A program made the translations under genes and the position numbers. Shown here one piece after another: positions 9,201-18,590 of a stretch of DNA of 33,846 bases. The notes beneath the pieces were generated by a model. The model made no database searches. It was not told the DNA's origin and worked only from the letters and a program-made list of their open reading frames with translations. The stretch spans positions 1 to 33,846 of the IMG/VR virus record IMGVR_UViG_3300008050_000149; one strand, written 5' to 3'. This DNA is from a virus. Each line of letters opens with the position of its first letter. The first letter of the stretch is position 1.

Positions 9201-12200
9201 TTTCTGGTACTATTTGGGGAATTCTAAGACCACTTCCTGGTAAAGTTGTTAAAGACATATTTGTTAATTTTTCTAACACTTCTTCTGCATTATTTAAATC
9301 TTCTACACCAGTATAAGCTAGTTTTTTAGTACTAACAGTATTTAATACATGCATTTCAGGTAAATTATAAAAATTACTTTCACCCTCCATTCGTTGTCTT
9401 ATCATTTCAGTAGTAGGATTAGTTTTAGTAAATTCTTCTAATAATACCATATATGAATTTTTAGTATTACTAGGAATCATAATACCATTTTTAAGAACCA
9501 TAGCATCAAAATATGTTTTAATAGGAGCTACTCTCCTACGTCTACCACTATTATCTCTGTAAACTTTATTTCCCGGTCTTCCTTTTTTATAATTTTGAAA
9601 CGCTTCTTCATCTTCAGGCAACCATTCTCCTTTTCCTTGTTGAAATGCTCTATGAAAATCTATAGATACAACTCCAAAAGCGTCTGATTTATTAGATTGT
9701 CCTCCTTTATATAAGTTACCTATACTTTCAGCTGCAGGATCTCCTTGTTGCTGTAATGTAGCTGTAATAGACTCTCCAATTGCATCATACACTAAACTAC
9801 TAGTAAAGAAGTCTTCCATCAATCCTTCATTAAAAGTTTTGTAAAATCCTACTCCTGGATCTTTTAAATCTCCTTTTAATAACATCTTATATCCAGGCGT
9901 TTCCATATTACCAAACCTTTTAGAAAAATCTGTATAGCTTTTGTTAAATGCAACACCCCCTCTAGTAAATTTTTGAAGTTCTATCTTATGTATCATATTA
10001 TTTAACTCAAACTGTATAAATAACTCTCTTACATTTGAATAAGGATTACTCATAGATTTATTAATTTTAGACATTAATCCTTTATTAACATAATATTGCA
10101 TATTTTTTGTAGCAGCATCGTTCATAGCTTTAACAACCTTTTCTACTTCTGTGTTTAAAGTGTCGTCTATAGCTTTTCTATTAAGAGTCATTATATTTCC
10201 AGCAAGATAGTCTCCCCAATTCACATCGCTTAAGTATCTTTCTACTTTTGTCCCAAATAATTCTGAATTTTCAGCTGCGGTAAACTGAGTTAATTGAAAA
10301 GCTGTACCTAAACCGTCTCCAGGAGTTTCTAAATAATGAAATCCGGGTATTAATTGATTTACTGGCAATCCTCCGTCTTCTACTAATTCTGTGTCTCGTT
10401 CAGCTTGTTGATACCTCATTAAATCTTGAATTATAATACCTTTTATTATGTCTTTTTTAGACAAATTTAATTTCTTTGTTATAGTATCTATAGAAGGAAC
10501 TGTATATGCTTTTAGTTTAGATCTATCAGAAAGATTAGGAACAAATAATTTAACATACCCCTTTTTACCTGACCTATCCATAAAAGCTGTGAGTCTAAAA
10601 TACGCAGACTGCAATTCATTCATTTCTCCAAAGTCAAATCCATGCCCACTAATTTTTCTATACCCATCAACTATATCTGTTCTTAAATTTGCCCTAGCTT
10701 CAGTAGAAAATTTACCTTCAAATCCTCCATATATTGATAACCATAATGATCTAGCAGCTTTATTAGAATCTAGGGGGTTATAAAAACCATCATTTAAATA
10801 AGGTGTAAAAAAATCTGAATTATTACCTTTAAGATTTAAAATAAGATCATCCATAACTGTAGGCATACTTATAGGAAATATAGAATTATTTTTAATATTT
10901 ATAAAAGATGTAAATATATCTACATCATTTTTCATAGTTATATTAGAAAATCTTGATAATATTCCTGTATACTTAGTATATATATTTTCACCTTTATTAA
11001 GACCTTTCATAAGTCTATTTAATTCACTAGATGTGCCGTTATCTAACATTGCTTTATATAAAGCTACTCCTTTTAACAATTGCCCAGTTTGAGAAAAGTC
11101 TGCAGATCCTTCATTAAAATAAGTAGTTAATAAATTTCTAGATTCTTGTGGAGAAGTAGAAAGATCTATTCCAAGCATATATAAAAAATTAATTAAATCT
11201 TCAATTCTTTTTTCAGGAACAGGTAATGTTGGATTAGCATCATATATTTTATTAATAGAATTAAAAACTGAATTTAATTTTTTTACTCTATTTTTATTGG
11301 GAGTATATATTAGATTATTTTCAACTTGTCTTATTTTATATAAGTGTCTTTCATTTGGAAAACCTGCATGCTCTGTTGCATTAGTTCTCCATCTGTCTAA
11401 TAATCTAGTTTGAATAGAATTACGATCAGAATTTATAAACTGCAAACCTTCTGCTGTTTCTTTACCTAAAAAGAAATTATTTTTACTTTGCATAAATGTG
11501 AAAGTAAATGCTGCACGTAAATTATCATCTGTATTTTCTTTTAATCTTTTATACACCTCAGCTATGTGGGGTTTTACTTTACTAGCTTTTTCTAGTTTAT
11601 TTAGTATTATAGGAAAAGACGTAGAATCTGCAAGAATATTTTGTAAATCTTTATAAAGATTATCAAATTCCATAAAAGTTTCATACCCTAAATAAGAAGC
11701 TTCTTGTGTAGGAATAGACGATAAGAAATCTTTAACAATAGATCCTGTTTTTTTCAACATGTCTTCTTCTACTCTAGATCTAGAATAAATTCTTTCGTAT
11801 GCTGAACCCTCTTCTGTTTCTTCTAAAATAACTTCTCCTAATTTTAACTTTAATCCAATATTATCTATACTATCTCTCATCAAACTCTCAAATCCAATAC
11901 GTCTTAGATTTTCAGTTTCAGAGTTATCAACTAAGTCATTCCAATTTTCATAAATATTTATTAAATATGCATGATTATTTTGTGCAGGATACGCTTGAGT
12001 TTTTAGTTCTCCTTCTATAGGTTGTGGTGATGATTTAACAATTCCATTATCTTTTAATAATCCGTCAAATCTTGACTCCATCCATTGTTTTAATACTTCT
12101 AAATCTTTAGGTCCTTCTATAGGTAACCCTTCTTTAGTAGAAAAAGCTTCTCTTAGTACAGAATTTTTTATTTTATTATTTAAACTCTTATAAGGGACTT

Positions 12201-14595
12201 TTTTACCTTTATCTTTATAGCTTTTTATAGTGTTTCTATACCTAGCTGATAAATAATCTAATACTTCTCTTATATTTTTATCGGTATATCCTTCTATAGA
12301 ATTAACGGTATCTCCTGAAAATCTTTGAATATTTCTTCTAAATGTTACAGGAACTACATTAGACTCAAGCATTTCATATGCCTGTCTAATACTCATATTA
12401 TCAGTAAACATAGATTTAATAAAATTCCATATATCTCTAAAGAATTTACCTATTTTACCTCCTGGAGAAGAGTTTCCATCAGTAAGCATATGCTCTCTAA
12501 AGTCTTCAGCCATTTTCTCTTCTAAAACTAATTCTTCAGCTTCTTTTATAGACAGTCTTTCTAGTCCCAGTTTTTCTCTAGTATCATTTAATTCTTTTAT
12601 TTCTCTATCTGTAGGTATTCCCCATTTTTTTCTAGCTTCATTATATAAATATTCTCTTTGCTTATCATTAAGCCACATTCTAAACATACCGTGAAAAGCT
12701 TCATGAAATTCTGTTCCTGTTCTAGCATTTTGATATAAATAAAAAGCCATATTTTCAAAATATCCATGTCTTGTTATATTACCTATTTTATTAACTCCTT
12801 GTAGTATTGTAGTAGATCCTTTTCCAAATCTTTCTTCTAGCCATATCTTTGCTCTTTCAGTATCTAATGGAAGTGATTTTTTATTACCTACAGTAACACT
12901 AAAAGCTGTTAAGTCTTCTAAATCTGAAGGTTTAATTTTTGGACCTTTATTTATATTAGGCCCTGCAGATACTACTTTTGGGGTTCCTCTTAAATTAGGA
13001 GCTATTGCAGGATTTAATCCTCCTTCAGGCATAAAAGAAGGATCAGTTAATATAGATTTACCGTCAATTAGTACATCATTAAAATTTAAACGTGTATTAT
13101 AATAAACAGAACCGTTTATATTTTTTATATCTGTATTTAAAATAGCTCCATTATTTTTAATAGGTATATTATACACATACGGATCTCCATGTGCTTCTTC
13201 GCTAAAAAGATACTCTTGATATGTATTATATCCTGAAGGTTTGGTAAACCCAGGTATAGAAAATTGTTCTTGACTTGATAATAAATCTATATTTATTTGA
13301 TGTTTTTTCTTTTTAAGAACTTCTAAAAATTCATTTATTACTTCATTTACATTATCAGAAGGTGATACTTTTATAGTTTTTGCTGTTTGCCATTTAAAAT
13401 TTGGAACTGCTCCTTCAAAAGAAGTCTGAACGAACTTTCCAATGTTAAAAGTAAAACCTTCTTTATTAAGACCTTTATTAAACTCTTCAGAAGTTATTCT
13501 TACAGCTTTATCGTGTTTAGGACTATAAAAATTTATAAATGTAAGATCTTTATCCTCTTCTGGTTTAAAAACATCAGTTATAGTTGGGACAGTTTCAATA
13601 GATAAAAATTTAGGGTCTTTATGCGCAAATTCTCGAAAAGTACTATTACCTACAATGTGATGAATATTTTCACTTCTATTATTTTTTAACTCATTTAAAA
13701 CATATTCATAAGCTTTGTTAGATAAACTTCTTGTACTTAATTTAATATAAGAATATTTACCTTCTGGAGTAAGACTTAGAGAAAATATTTGTCCTCTATG
13801 ATCAAGTTGAGGTAATCTTTTAGGTTCTCCTAAATCTCCAATAATAGCTTCTTGTATTTTAGGATCTAAATAACTTAAGTCTCCAGGAGTCCATTTAAGT
13901 GGTGCAGCTTCATTACCAACTCCTGTAGCAACAAGTAATATAGGTCTAGACTCTTCAGGACTAGCTGTAATAAAATTACCATCAATATCTCTAAAAGTGT
14001 GCATCTTTAATTGCTCTTCTACACTAAAAAATACCGGCATACCCCCAATTCTAATATTATTAAAATTAGGCATTTTAGATTCTACTTGTAATTCAACCTT
14101 TTTTCCTTCTTGTAAAGCTTCGTATATTGCTTTTCTAGCATGTGTATCTATATTAGTTTCTTTGTAAGCTTCAAGTAAATCTACCCTAGTACCATCTTTA
14201 TCTACAAGATATAAAGGAGCTTCCATCCAAGCTTCTTCTACTTTGTCTTTATTATTAGCCCAATAATCATTCTCTATAAATTGAACTTCTACAAAATCTC
14301 CAGGTAATACTTTGGGGGTATTTAAACTATTTGAATCTAGTTCATCTAAAACATTATTTATAGTATTAGGATTGTTTTTAATCGGTATAATCTCATCTCC
14401 TTGAATTGCTACAGCTCTTCTAACTTTACCTTCAACAATAGCAATTTTATTTTCATACTGAGCATTAGAAATATTAATAGTACTAGTATCTACTTCTTTA
14501 TTTGCTTGCATGCGTTCCTCTATAGCAGCCTTAAGTTTAGCAATTTTATTTAACCTTGCTTCAAAACTTTCTATTTTATTTACATTACATCCCAT
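6205..14595 (-). CDS. virion DNA-dependent RNA polymerase of crAss-like phages, fused to zincin-like domain
   Basis: A 2,796-residue protein. The segment GYRIPNAG (2030-2037), then IVVP, then QMGSDFDIDTLYLMQP with DFDID at 2071-2075, matches the crAss-like virion RNA polymerases. It corresponds in layout to beta' NRAPTLHR...NADFDGD of cellular enzymes, with 41 residues between the two motifs here. D2071, D2073 and D2075 should bind the catalytic Mg2+. The enzyme is thought to be packaged, injected and used to transcribe early genes without host polymerase. Separately, a zincin-type motif HEAFH (631-635) with a likely third ligand E697 (KMAEDF) lies far upstream. Residues 1-550 and the part beyond about 2300 have no assigned function. 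The characterised phi14:2 enzyme is, as I recall, nearer 2,200 residues, so this one is long. Its only cysteines are C3 and C2792. The downstream gene follows after 4 bases. The polymerase call is strong; protease activity is unproven. Confidence 0.9.
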   Translation of the reverse strand: MGCNVNKIESFEARLNKIAKLKAAIEERMQANKEVDTSTINISNAQYENKIAIVEGKVRRAVAIQGDEIIPIKNNPNTINNVLDELDSNSLNTPKVLPGDFVEVQFIENDYWANNKDKVEEAWMEAPLYLVDKDGTRVDLLEAYKETNIDTHARKAIYEALQEGKKVELQVESKMPNFNNIRIGGMPVFFSVEEQLKMHTFRDIDGNFITASPEESRPILLVATGVGNEAAPLKWTPGDLSYLDPKIQEAIIGDLGEPKRLPQLDHRGQIFSLSLTPEGKYSYIKLSTRSLSNKAYEYVLNELKNNRSENIHHIVGNSTFREFAHKDPKFLSIETVPTITDVFKPEEDKDLTFINFYSPKHDKAVRITSEEFNKGLNKEGFTFNIGKFVQTSFEGAVPNFKWQTAKTIKVSPSDNVNEVINEFLEVLKKKKHQINIDLLSSQEQFSIPGFTKPSGYNTYQEYLFSEEAHGDPYVYNIPIKNNGAILNTDIKNINGSVYYNTRLNFNDVLIDGKSILTDPSFMPEGGLNPAIAPNLRGTPKVVSAGPNINKGPKIKPSDLEDLTAFSVTVGNKKSLPLDTERAKIWLEERFGKGSTTILQGVNKIGNITRHGYFENMAFYLYQNARTGTEFHEAFHGMFRMWLNDKQREYLYNEARKKWGIPTDREIKELNDTREKLGLERLSIKEAEELVLEEKMAEDFREHMLTDGNSSPGGKIGKFFRDIWNFIKSMFTDNMSIRQAYEMLESNVVPVTFRRNIQRFSGDTVNSIEGYTDKNIREVLDYLSARYRNTIKSYKDKGKKVPYKSLNNKIKNSVLREAFSTKEGLPIEGPKDLEVLKQWMESRFDGLLKDNGIVKSSPQPIEGELKTQAYPAQNNHAYLINIYENWNDLVDNSETENLRRIGFESLMRDSIDNIGLKLKLGEVILEETEEGSAYERIYSRSRVEEDMLKKTGSIVKDFLSSIPTQEASYLGYETFMEFDNLYKDLQNILADSTSFPIILNKLEKASKVKPHIAEVYKRLKENTDDNLRAAFTFTFMQSKNNFFLGKETAEGLQFINSDRNSIQTRLLDRWRTNATEHAGFPNERHLYKIRQVENNLIYTPNKNRVKKLNSVFNSINKIYDANPTLPVPEKRIEDLINFLYMLGIDLSTSPQESRNLLTTYFNEGSADFSQTGQLLKGVALYKAMLDNGTSSELNRLMKGLNKGENIYTKYTGILSRFSNITMKNDVDIFTSFINIKNNSIFPISMPTVMDDLILNLKGNNSDFFTPYLNDGFYNPLDSNKAARSLWLSIYGGFEGKFSTEARANLRTDIVDGYRKISGHGFDFGEMNELQSAYFRLTAFMDRSGKKGYVKLFVPNLSDRSKLKAYTVPSIDTITKKLNLSKKDIIKGIIIQDLMRYQQAERDTELVEDGGLPVNQLIPGFHYLETPGDGLGTAFQLTQFTAAENSELFGTKVERYLSDVNWGDYLAGNIMTLNRKAIDDTLNTEVEKVVKAMNDAATKNMQYYVNKGLMSKINKSMSNPYSNVRELFIQFELNNMIHKIELQKFTRGGVAFNKSYTDFSKRFGNMETPGYKMLLKGDLKDPGVGFYKTFNEGLMEDFFTSSLVYDAIGESITATLQQQGDPAAESIGNLYKGGQSNKSDAFGVVSIDFHRAFQQGKGEWLPEDEEAFQNYKKGRPGNKVYRDNSGRRRRVAPIKTYFDAMVLKNGIMIPSNTKNSYMVLLEEFTKTNPTTEMIRQRMEGESNFYNLPEMHVLNTVSTKKLAYTGVEDLNNAEEVLEKLTNMSLTTLPGSGLRIPQIVPEKSKDSGLFSRQFMINIIANMDLSSPNLDYGVNEGRGNNIALNAQQVFDLYQNTIVTMIDKSYDKFITDVGYKQLLNAASHEERIDAQLQLLKKVRNKIQEEIKDKDLSNNYLNALELEKTEKGNYRFKTPLSFPFLKRKTESLVMGMLKNDIVKQRINGGSAKQIGELGGHVTWNKATNLPSNWTELKFLRNENGSIKHAEVAIRADIAAQYGLKPGDDLNQIPESLRTFIGYRIPNAGKNLMLPMIIKYVLPRNYDQAIVVPAGITTQMGSDFDIDTLYLMQPNTRKNELTGRPEKIQVNYNDLFINGNINYIALEKLGREELENVIIDLSEAILRSKKHFKEVVQPLDSPDLKNIAENIKETLGLTQELDHNDSFSEVLLERMNKDGKTGISIYANSLTGNNVASYSEMYLNAGLSPIIDGVEYNNLQRIVDDKSESIENRESEFIEYIISKRLSSAVDNAKAPDMFFRNDNLLTAPVNTLFDSVGINEFTTHDYLNQPIIRMLTQVYQDGEYTPNMLYEAVSKTWDQYKSQYTVGQHLDMPFSELTDFGFSDMFTEKLSNISEENINHEDQLGYLNNFLSFHKTGRELAAAYTVISQDKGADQATFGGLLSFKNRRNVLAQNNIVKGVSSILEGRSYPLQKAYKNAIDKMLDFGGEFFIHNKRAVIKSKSDIQRLLNKDNLTDKDHRQIEDAMLLYVMSRENSPLKSMFTDEKINELFRRPKTNILSKLQRLKLEFPRLEDNSFIKNIIEHPNNIKEGSLLTRIKFQNIYSFTKTEKDSFTRAFGNLMTDPELEIRQLALDFIGVSVLSNGFTPGHDSFIDTIPVEALKRSSNYFYEQYDLLDNIEYFGEDFAHEFIRNFYYTEIVPTIKVSKSKIGAKSFTIKSKDKRIYSPELLKNIDYFTVSSKTGSKLFVKISETPANVTYSESTTRGVPFALQEFNITDIEGSPLNKSVLQINNAGKSKTKPGLPIIHEKEESEFIQDEQDAVKRCINIR
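8371..8385 (-). other. RNA polymerase catalytic triad DFDID
   Basis: These five codons encode D2071-F-D2073-I-D2075 of the giant polymerase, the metal-chelating loop of the beta'-like double-psi beta-barrel. Cellular enzymes have DFDGD here; isoleucine in the fourth place is the variant I associate with crAss-like phage polymerases. Confidence 0.88.
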
Positions 14596-14599
14596 TTAA

Positions 14600-17500
14600 T
14601 TAGTTTTTACAGTCTTCATCTTCTTTCCTTACTCTTTTTTTCAATTCTTCTTCTTCTGCTAAAAGTTCTTGGTAATAACCTTCCATATCTCCAATAGGTA
14701 TTTGAGAAATCTCAGACAATTCAGACGATACATCTTTATACATTTCAGTTTCTAATTCACTTTTTAATCTATCTTCTTCTATTGTATTTAAATCTGTTTT
14801 TACAAGCACATCTTCTGTAGAAGTGTCTTCTTCTTCGACTGTTTCTGTATTTCTAGTAGGAGTAGCAGTTTCTTTCATATCTAATTTTTCAATCTGTTGT
14901 CTTGCGTTATTATCAAAACTACTACTACTTCTAGTGGCCTGTATTTCAGCGTTCAAATTTAGTAAATTTTCTTTAACTTCCTCTAAAGTTCGAGAAGTAT
15001 TTTTATCAAATACCATTCCAATACTAACTCCTCCCATTCTACCTGAACTATCTGTAACTGTTCTATCTGTTAATATAAATATTTTATTGTTTTCTGTTTC
15101 CATTTCTGAGAATGTTACTGATCCAGGAGCTTTGTTTCTTCCATCTCCTAACTCTATTCCTGGTATAGATAACTCCTTATATACTGACCACCCTTTTCCT
15201 GGTATACCCCAATTACCTTCTAAGTGAATTTCGTATTCAGCTTTATCTATAGGAGCAACTTCAGTTTCAGTAGAAATTATTGCTTCTTCACTTGCTAAAT
15301 CAGCAAGATTAAAAGGATTTTGAAATTGATTATCAAACTCACTAAGAGCTTTTTTAGTTTCTTTTATTGCAGTTAATTTCTTTTTCCCTGTTCCTGGTAT
15401 ATCTTCAGCTTTATTAGCAGCTTCAACTAAAGCAGGTCTTTCAGTTCCTTCTTTAAATCCTCGTCTTACTACTATCTTTGCTGTTTTACTTACTTTTCCA
15501 TCTTTCATAATACCTGGACTATTTACCCTTTCTATTATCGTAACTCCTTCTGGTAAAGTATCATCTGGTATCCATCTATTTACTATTACCCTCATACCAT
15601 CAACATATTTATTCCCAGGTTGTGTCTCCATTTGTAGTTCAAATCCTTCTTTTTTAAGAGCTTCTATTTCACTGTTAAAAAAATCTATCTCTTCTTGAGT
15701 AGCTTCAGCGCCTTGATATACATTATTAATAAAATCCTGTATTAAACCTAATTTTTCTTGAGGCTGTTTTGCATCTTCATATTTCTTTTTTATTCTATCA
15801 ATTTGTTTTCTTCCCTTCCCTGTCTTTTCAACTTCAACTTCTTCTTCAACTTCTTCTGTCGTTTCAGTACGTTTTTTATCTTCTTCTGCTTTTACTACAG
15901 TTTCTGCTTCTAATTTTACACCTTTAATAGTTTCTAATACTTTAATTTTAAAATTTAAATCTTTAACTTTTCTAGGTTCATCTTTAGTTTCTGCTACTTG
16001 TTGTCTAAATCTCTCTAATTGTCGATCAATTTCTTCTATAGACATTTCAGGATTTCCATACTTATTCAGTAGTGCTAACTCTTCTTTCTTCATTCTTTTA
16101 GCTTCCTCTTCTATTTCAGCTTTTTTTGCTTTACTAGCATTAGGAGGAATATTATCCATTGCAGCATTAGGATCAGACTCATTATCTAAAACCTCATCAG
16201 CTCTTCTATTATTAGCATCTTTTATACTTTGTTCTCCCTCTATTAAAGCGGCTCTTATATAGTTATCTCTACCTTCATTAGTTTGAAGTCTATTCCAATT
16301 TTCCATTGTATCTTGTAAATTTCTATGTAACATATAATACTCTTGAAGCTGTTGAGACATTGCATCTTTATCTAAAGGATGAGTTAAATTTACATTTTTA
16401 ACAGATTCTGCTACCCCCCGAGTAAAACTAGAATAAGCTTGATTATGCATAGCTAAAAGATCATCTTTAGGAATTTGACTTTCATTTGTTATAGGGTTAC
16501 TATTTTCATCTACTTGGTTAGTTGCTTCAGCATTTCTAATATATTGTTCTACTAAAAGATCATATTGTTCAGTAGCTAAATCTGCCTGTTCTTCTAGAGT
16601 ACTTAGAGTTACACCTGGGAATAACCCATCTATTTCTTTTGCTTTCTCTTTTTTAAAATTGTCTATTTGATCTAAGAATACAGCACTATGTAACATCTGT
16701 GCTTTAAGAATTCCTGTTTCTTTATTTCTTAATTCCTCTTCTTCTCTACCCTTTTTACCTAAAAGTACTGCAGGTAAACCTCTTGTTTCTTCTTCTGCAA
16801 ACATTAAATCTAATGCATTCTTTCTTTTAACTATGTTTTTAGTTTCTTCTAACATGTTATCAATAATTTCATTTTTATTGATTTCAATATCTTCAGCTAT
16901 ACCAAACAATTGTTTAAATTCTGTATCTGATAAAGATTTAAAATCCTCTAACCTCTCTGTAAAGAACTCTAAAGATCCTGCATTATCTAGTGTTGAAATT
17001 TCACTTATAAAAGCTTGAGTCATAGCTTGATCTGCTAGTTTATCTTTTCCTTCTGCTCTATATTTATCAGCTTTTTCTAAAAAATGTGAAGTACGTGCAT
17101 TATCTTGTGTTCTTTCCATGATGTTCATAAAAGCATCATCATTAACAATCTCTTGCACTCTTGCTGCTAATTTATTTCTTTGTTTAGTCTGTTTAATTCC
17201 AGATACTCCTCCTGACACACCCCCAACTATAGCTCCTATCATCATAGATTCTAAACCGTCAGTTTCACCAAAGGTTCTAGACACACCTTCATTAAGAGCC
17301 TGCATCATAGTTATACCACCTTTATTATCAAATCTAGAAGTATAGTATTCTGTAGAAGCTATATTAATAGCATACTGACCTCCTTCTTGAAGACTTTCTA
17401 TTAACATACCTCTCCTTAAAGGTTTTGTCCATTTCCTAACTCTTCCAAGTACAGAAGCAGATCCTTTATCTACTACAGTTTTAGCTCCAGTTTTTGTTAA

Positions 17501-18574
17501 TCCTCCACCTGTAACTCCACTCTTTAAGCTTTGTTTTGTTACATTTCCAGCTAAAAATTTATTAAACATTGCTATATTAGATAAAGACAATACGGTCATA
17601 TTACCTATAAATGAAGCATTTCCTGCAGATTGAGATAATGATTCAATTTCTGTCATTACAGATGCAGGTATTCCGTCAGGATACTTTTCTTTAGCTTCTT
17701 CTAATAAACTTTGTTTTATATGTTTTTGAGTTTCTCTAGCTTCAACAGAAGATTCTGCTAAAGACATCATTGCTCCAGCTTCTAATGTTAAAAGACCGTT
17801 TTTAAGATATGTTCCTCCTTTTGTTTTATTATACATTGCTAACAATCTTTCTCCCCTTTTTGTACCTTGAGCTGTTTTATATAATTTATATATCTTGTTA
17901 GCCTTAGATATTGTAGCAGCTTTACTCCCAAGATTTAAAGCTTTACCACTTAAACCTATGAGACCATATCCTCCTGTTGCATACATAGTAGCTAATGATC
18001 CTATTGTATATCCAAAACCATTAGCAACTTTATCAGCCCAAAAATTAGCAGTCCCCATTCTACCATAAAGTCCCATATTTTGTTCTTTCTCAGTATAATA
18101 ATTAGGCATTTCTTTTCTAGCCCAATCATTCCATCCATCTACCATTTTACCTACTTCATTATTATGATATTGTCCTCCTTGCAGTAACTCACCTACACCT
18201 GCTATTATACCTAAAGTATTTTCTACAATAGCTCCTCCAGTAGTTATAGCAGCTTTCTTTAAACCATGATTCCATTTTTCACCTGTAGATTGTCCACTTG
18301 CTCTTTGCTCTTGCCAAGAAGGCCCATAATTACTAAATGTAACTCCATATTTACTAAACTTTGAAATATCTTCATATTCTCCAAGTTCTGGATTCCAAGT
18401 TTTATATGACAAATCTCTATGGTTGTGTATAGCAGAAGATGAAGTTATTCTGTCGCTTCCTGGACCATATATAAGGGGAGTATTAGGATCTACCCATTTA
18501 GGATCATTAAGTGGATTTCCATCAGGCTTTTTTGAAACAGGTAAATTTATTGTAGGGTCTACTTGTATTGGCAT
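14600..18574 (-). CDS. large internal virion (cargo) protein with hydrophobic glycine-rich segments
   Basis: A 1,324-residue protein directly upstream of the polymerase gene (4-base gap). Hydrophobic, glycine-rich stretches that could insert in membranes lie at about 108-135 (GGAIVENTLGIIAGVGELL), 188-225 (FGYTIGSLATMYATGGYGL) and 443-459 (IGAIVGGVSGGVSG). From about 480 to 1000 the chain is highly charged and helical, with an E/V/K repeat tract (TTEEVEEEVEVEKTGKG) near 860-900. A compact beta-rich domain at about 1110-1210 (GNWGIPGKGW to SGRMGGVSIG) is followed by an acidic tail. I recognise no enzyme. Size, composition and place between transglycosylase and polymerase fit the capsid-stored, ejected proteins of crAss-like phages. 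Its single cysteine is C1322, three residues from the end. Confidence 0.7.
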   Translation of the reverse strand: MPIQVDPTINLPVSKKPDGNPLNDPKWVDPNTPLIYGPGSDRITSSSAIHNHRDLSYKTWNPELGEYEDISKFSKYGVTFSNYGPSWQEQRASGQSTGEKWNHGLKKAAITTGGAIVENTLGIIAGVGELLQGGQYHNNEVGKMVDGWNDWARKEMPNYYTEKEQNMGLYGRMGTANFWADKVANGFGYTIGSLATMYATGGYGLIGLSGKALNLGSKAATISKANKIYKLYKTAQGTKRGERLLAMYNKTKGGTYLKNGLLTLEAGAMMSLAESSVEARETQKHIKQSLLEEAKEKYPDGIPASVMTEIESLSQSAGNASFIGNMTVLSLSNIAMFNKFLAGNVTKQSLKSGVTGGGLTKTGAKTVVDKGSASVLGRVRKWTKPLRRGMLIESLQEGGQYAINIASTEYYTSRFDNKGGITMMQALNEGVSRTFGETDGLESMMIGAIVGGVSGGVSGIKQTKQRNKLAARVQEIVNDDAFMNIMERTQDNARTSHFLEKADKYRAEGKDKLADQAMTQAFISEISTLDNAGSLEFFTERLEDFKSLSDTEFKQLFGIAEDIEINKNEIIDNMLEETKNIVKRKNALDLMFAEEETRGLPAVLLGKKGREEEELRNKETGILKAQMLHSAVFLDQIDNFKKEKAKEIDGLFPGVTLSTLEEQADLATEQYDLLVEQYIRNAEATNQVDENSNPITNESQIPKDDLLAMHNQAYSSFTRGVAESVKNVNLTHPLDKDAMSQQLQEYYMLHRNLQDTMENWNRLQTNEGRDNYIRAALIEGEQSIKDANNRRADEVLDNESDPNAAMDNIPPNASKAKKAEIEEEAKRMKKEELALLNKYGNPEMSIEEIDRQLERFRQQVAETKDEPRKVKDLNFKIKVLETIKGVKLEAETVVKAEEDKKRTETTEEVEEEVEVEKTGKGRKQIDRIKKKYEDAKQPQEKLGLIQDFINNVYQGAEATQEEIDFFNSEIEALKKEGFELQMETQPGNKYVDGMRVIVNRWIPDDTLPEGVTIIERVNSPGIMKDGKVSKTAKIVVRRGFKEGTERPALVEAANKAEDIPGTGKKKLTAIKETKKALSEFDNQFQNPFNLADLASEEAIISTETEVAPIDKAEYEIHLEGNWGIPGKGWSVYKELSIPGIELGDGRNKAPGSVTFSEMETENNKIFILTDRTVTDSSGRMGGVSIGMVFDKNTSRTLEEVKENLLNLNAEIQATRSSSSFDNNARQQIEKLDMKETATPTRNTETVEEEDTSTEDVLVKTDLNTIEEDRLKSELETEMYKDVSSELSEISQIPIGDMEGYYQELLAEEEELKKRVRKEDEDCKN

Positions 18575-18590
18575 ATGTGATCTATTTTAA

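Noticed and set aside
14587-14595. MGC at the polymerase N-terminus as a lipoprotein signal
   Set aside because: A lipobox needs a hydrophobic leader before the cysteine. Here the cysteine is residue 3 and the following residues are polar and charged.
15833-15905. E/V/K-rich tract (TTEEVEEEVEVEK) as a DNA-level repeat or slippage site
   Set aside because: At the base level it is an imperfect TTC/TCT-rich tract without a fixed repeat unit. It fits a charged linker in the 1,324-residue protein, and the frame is intact on both sides.
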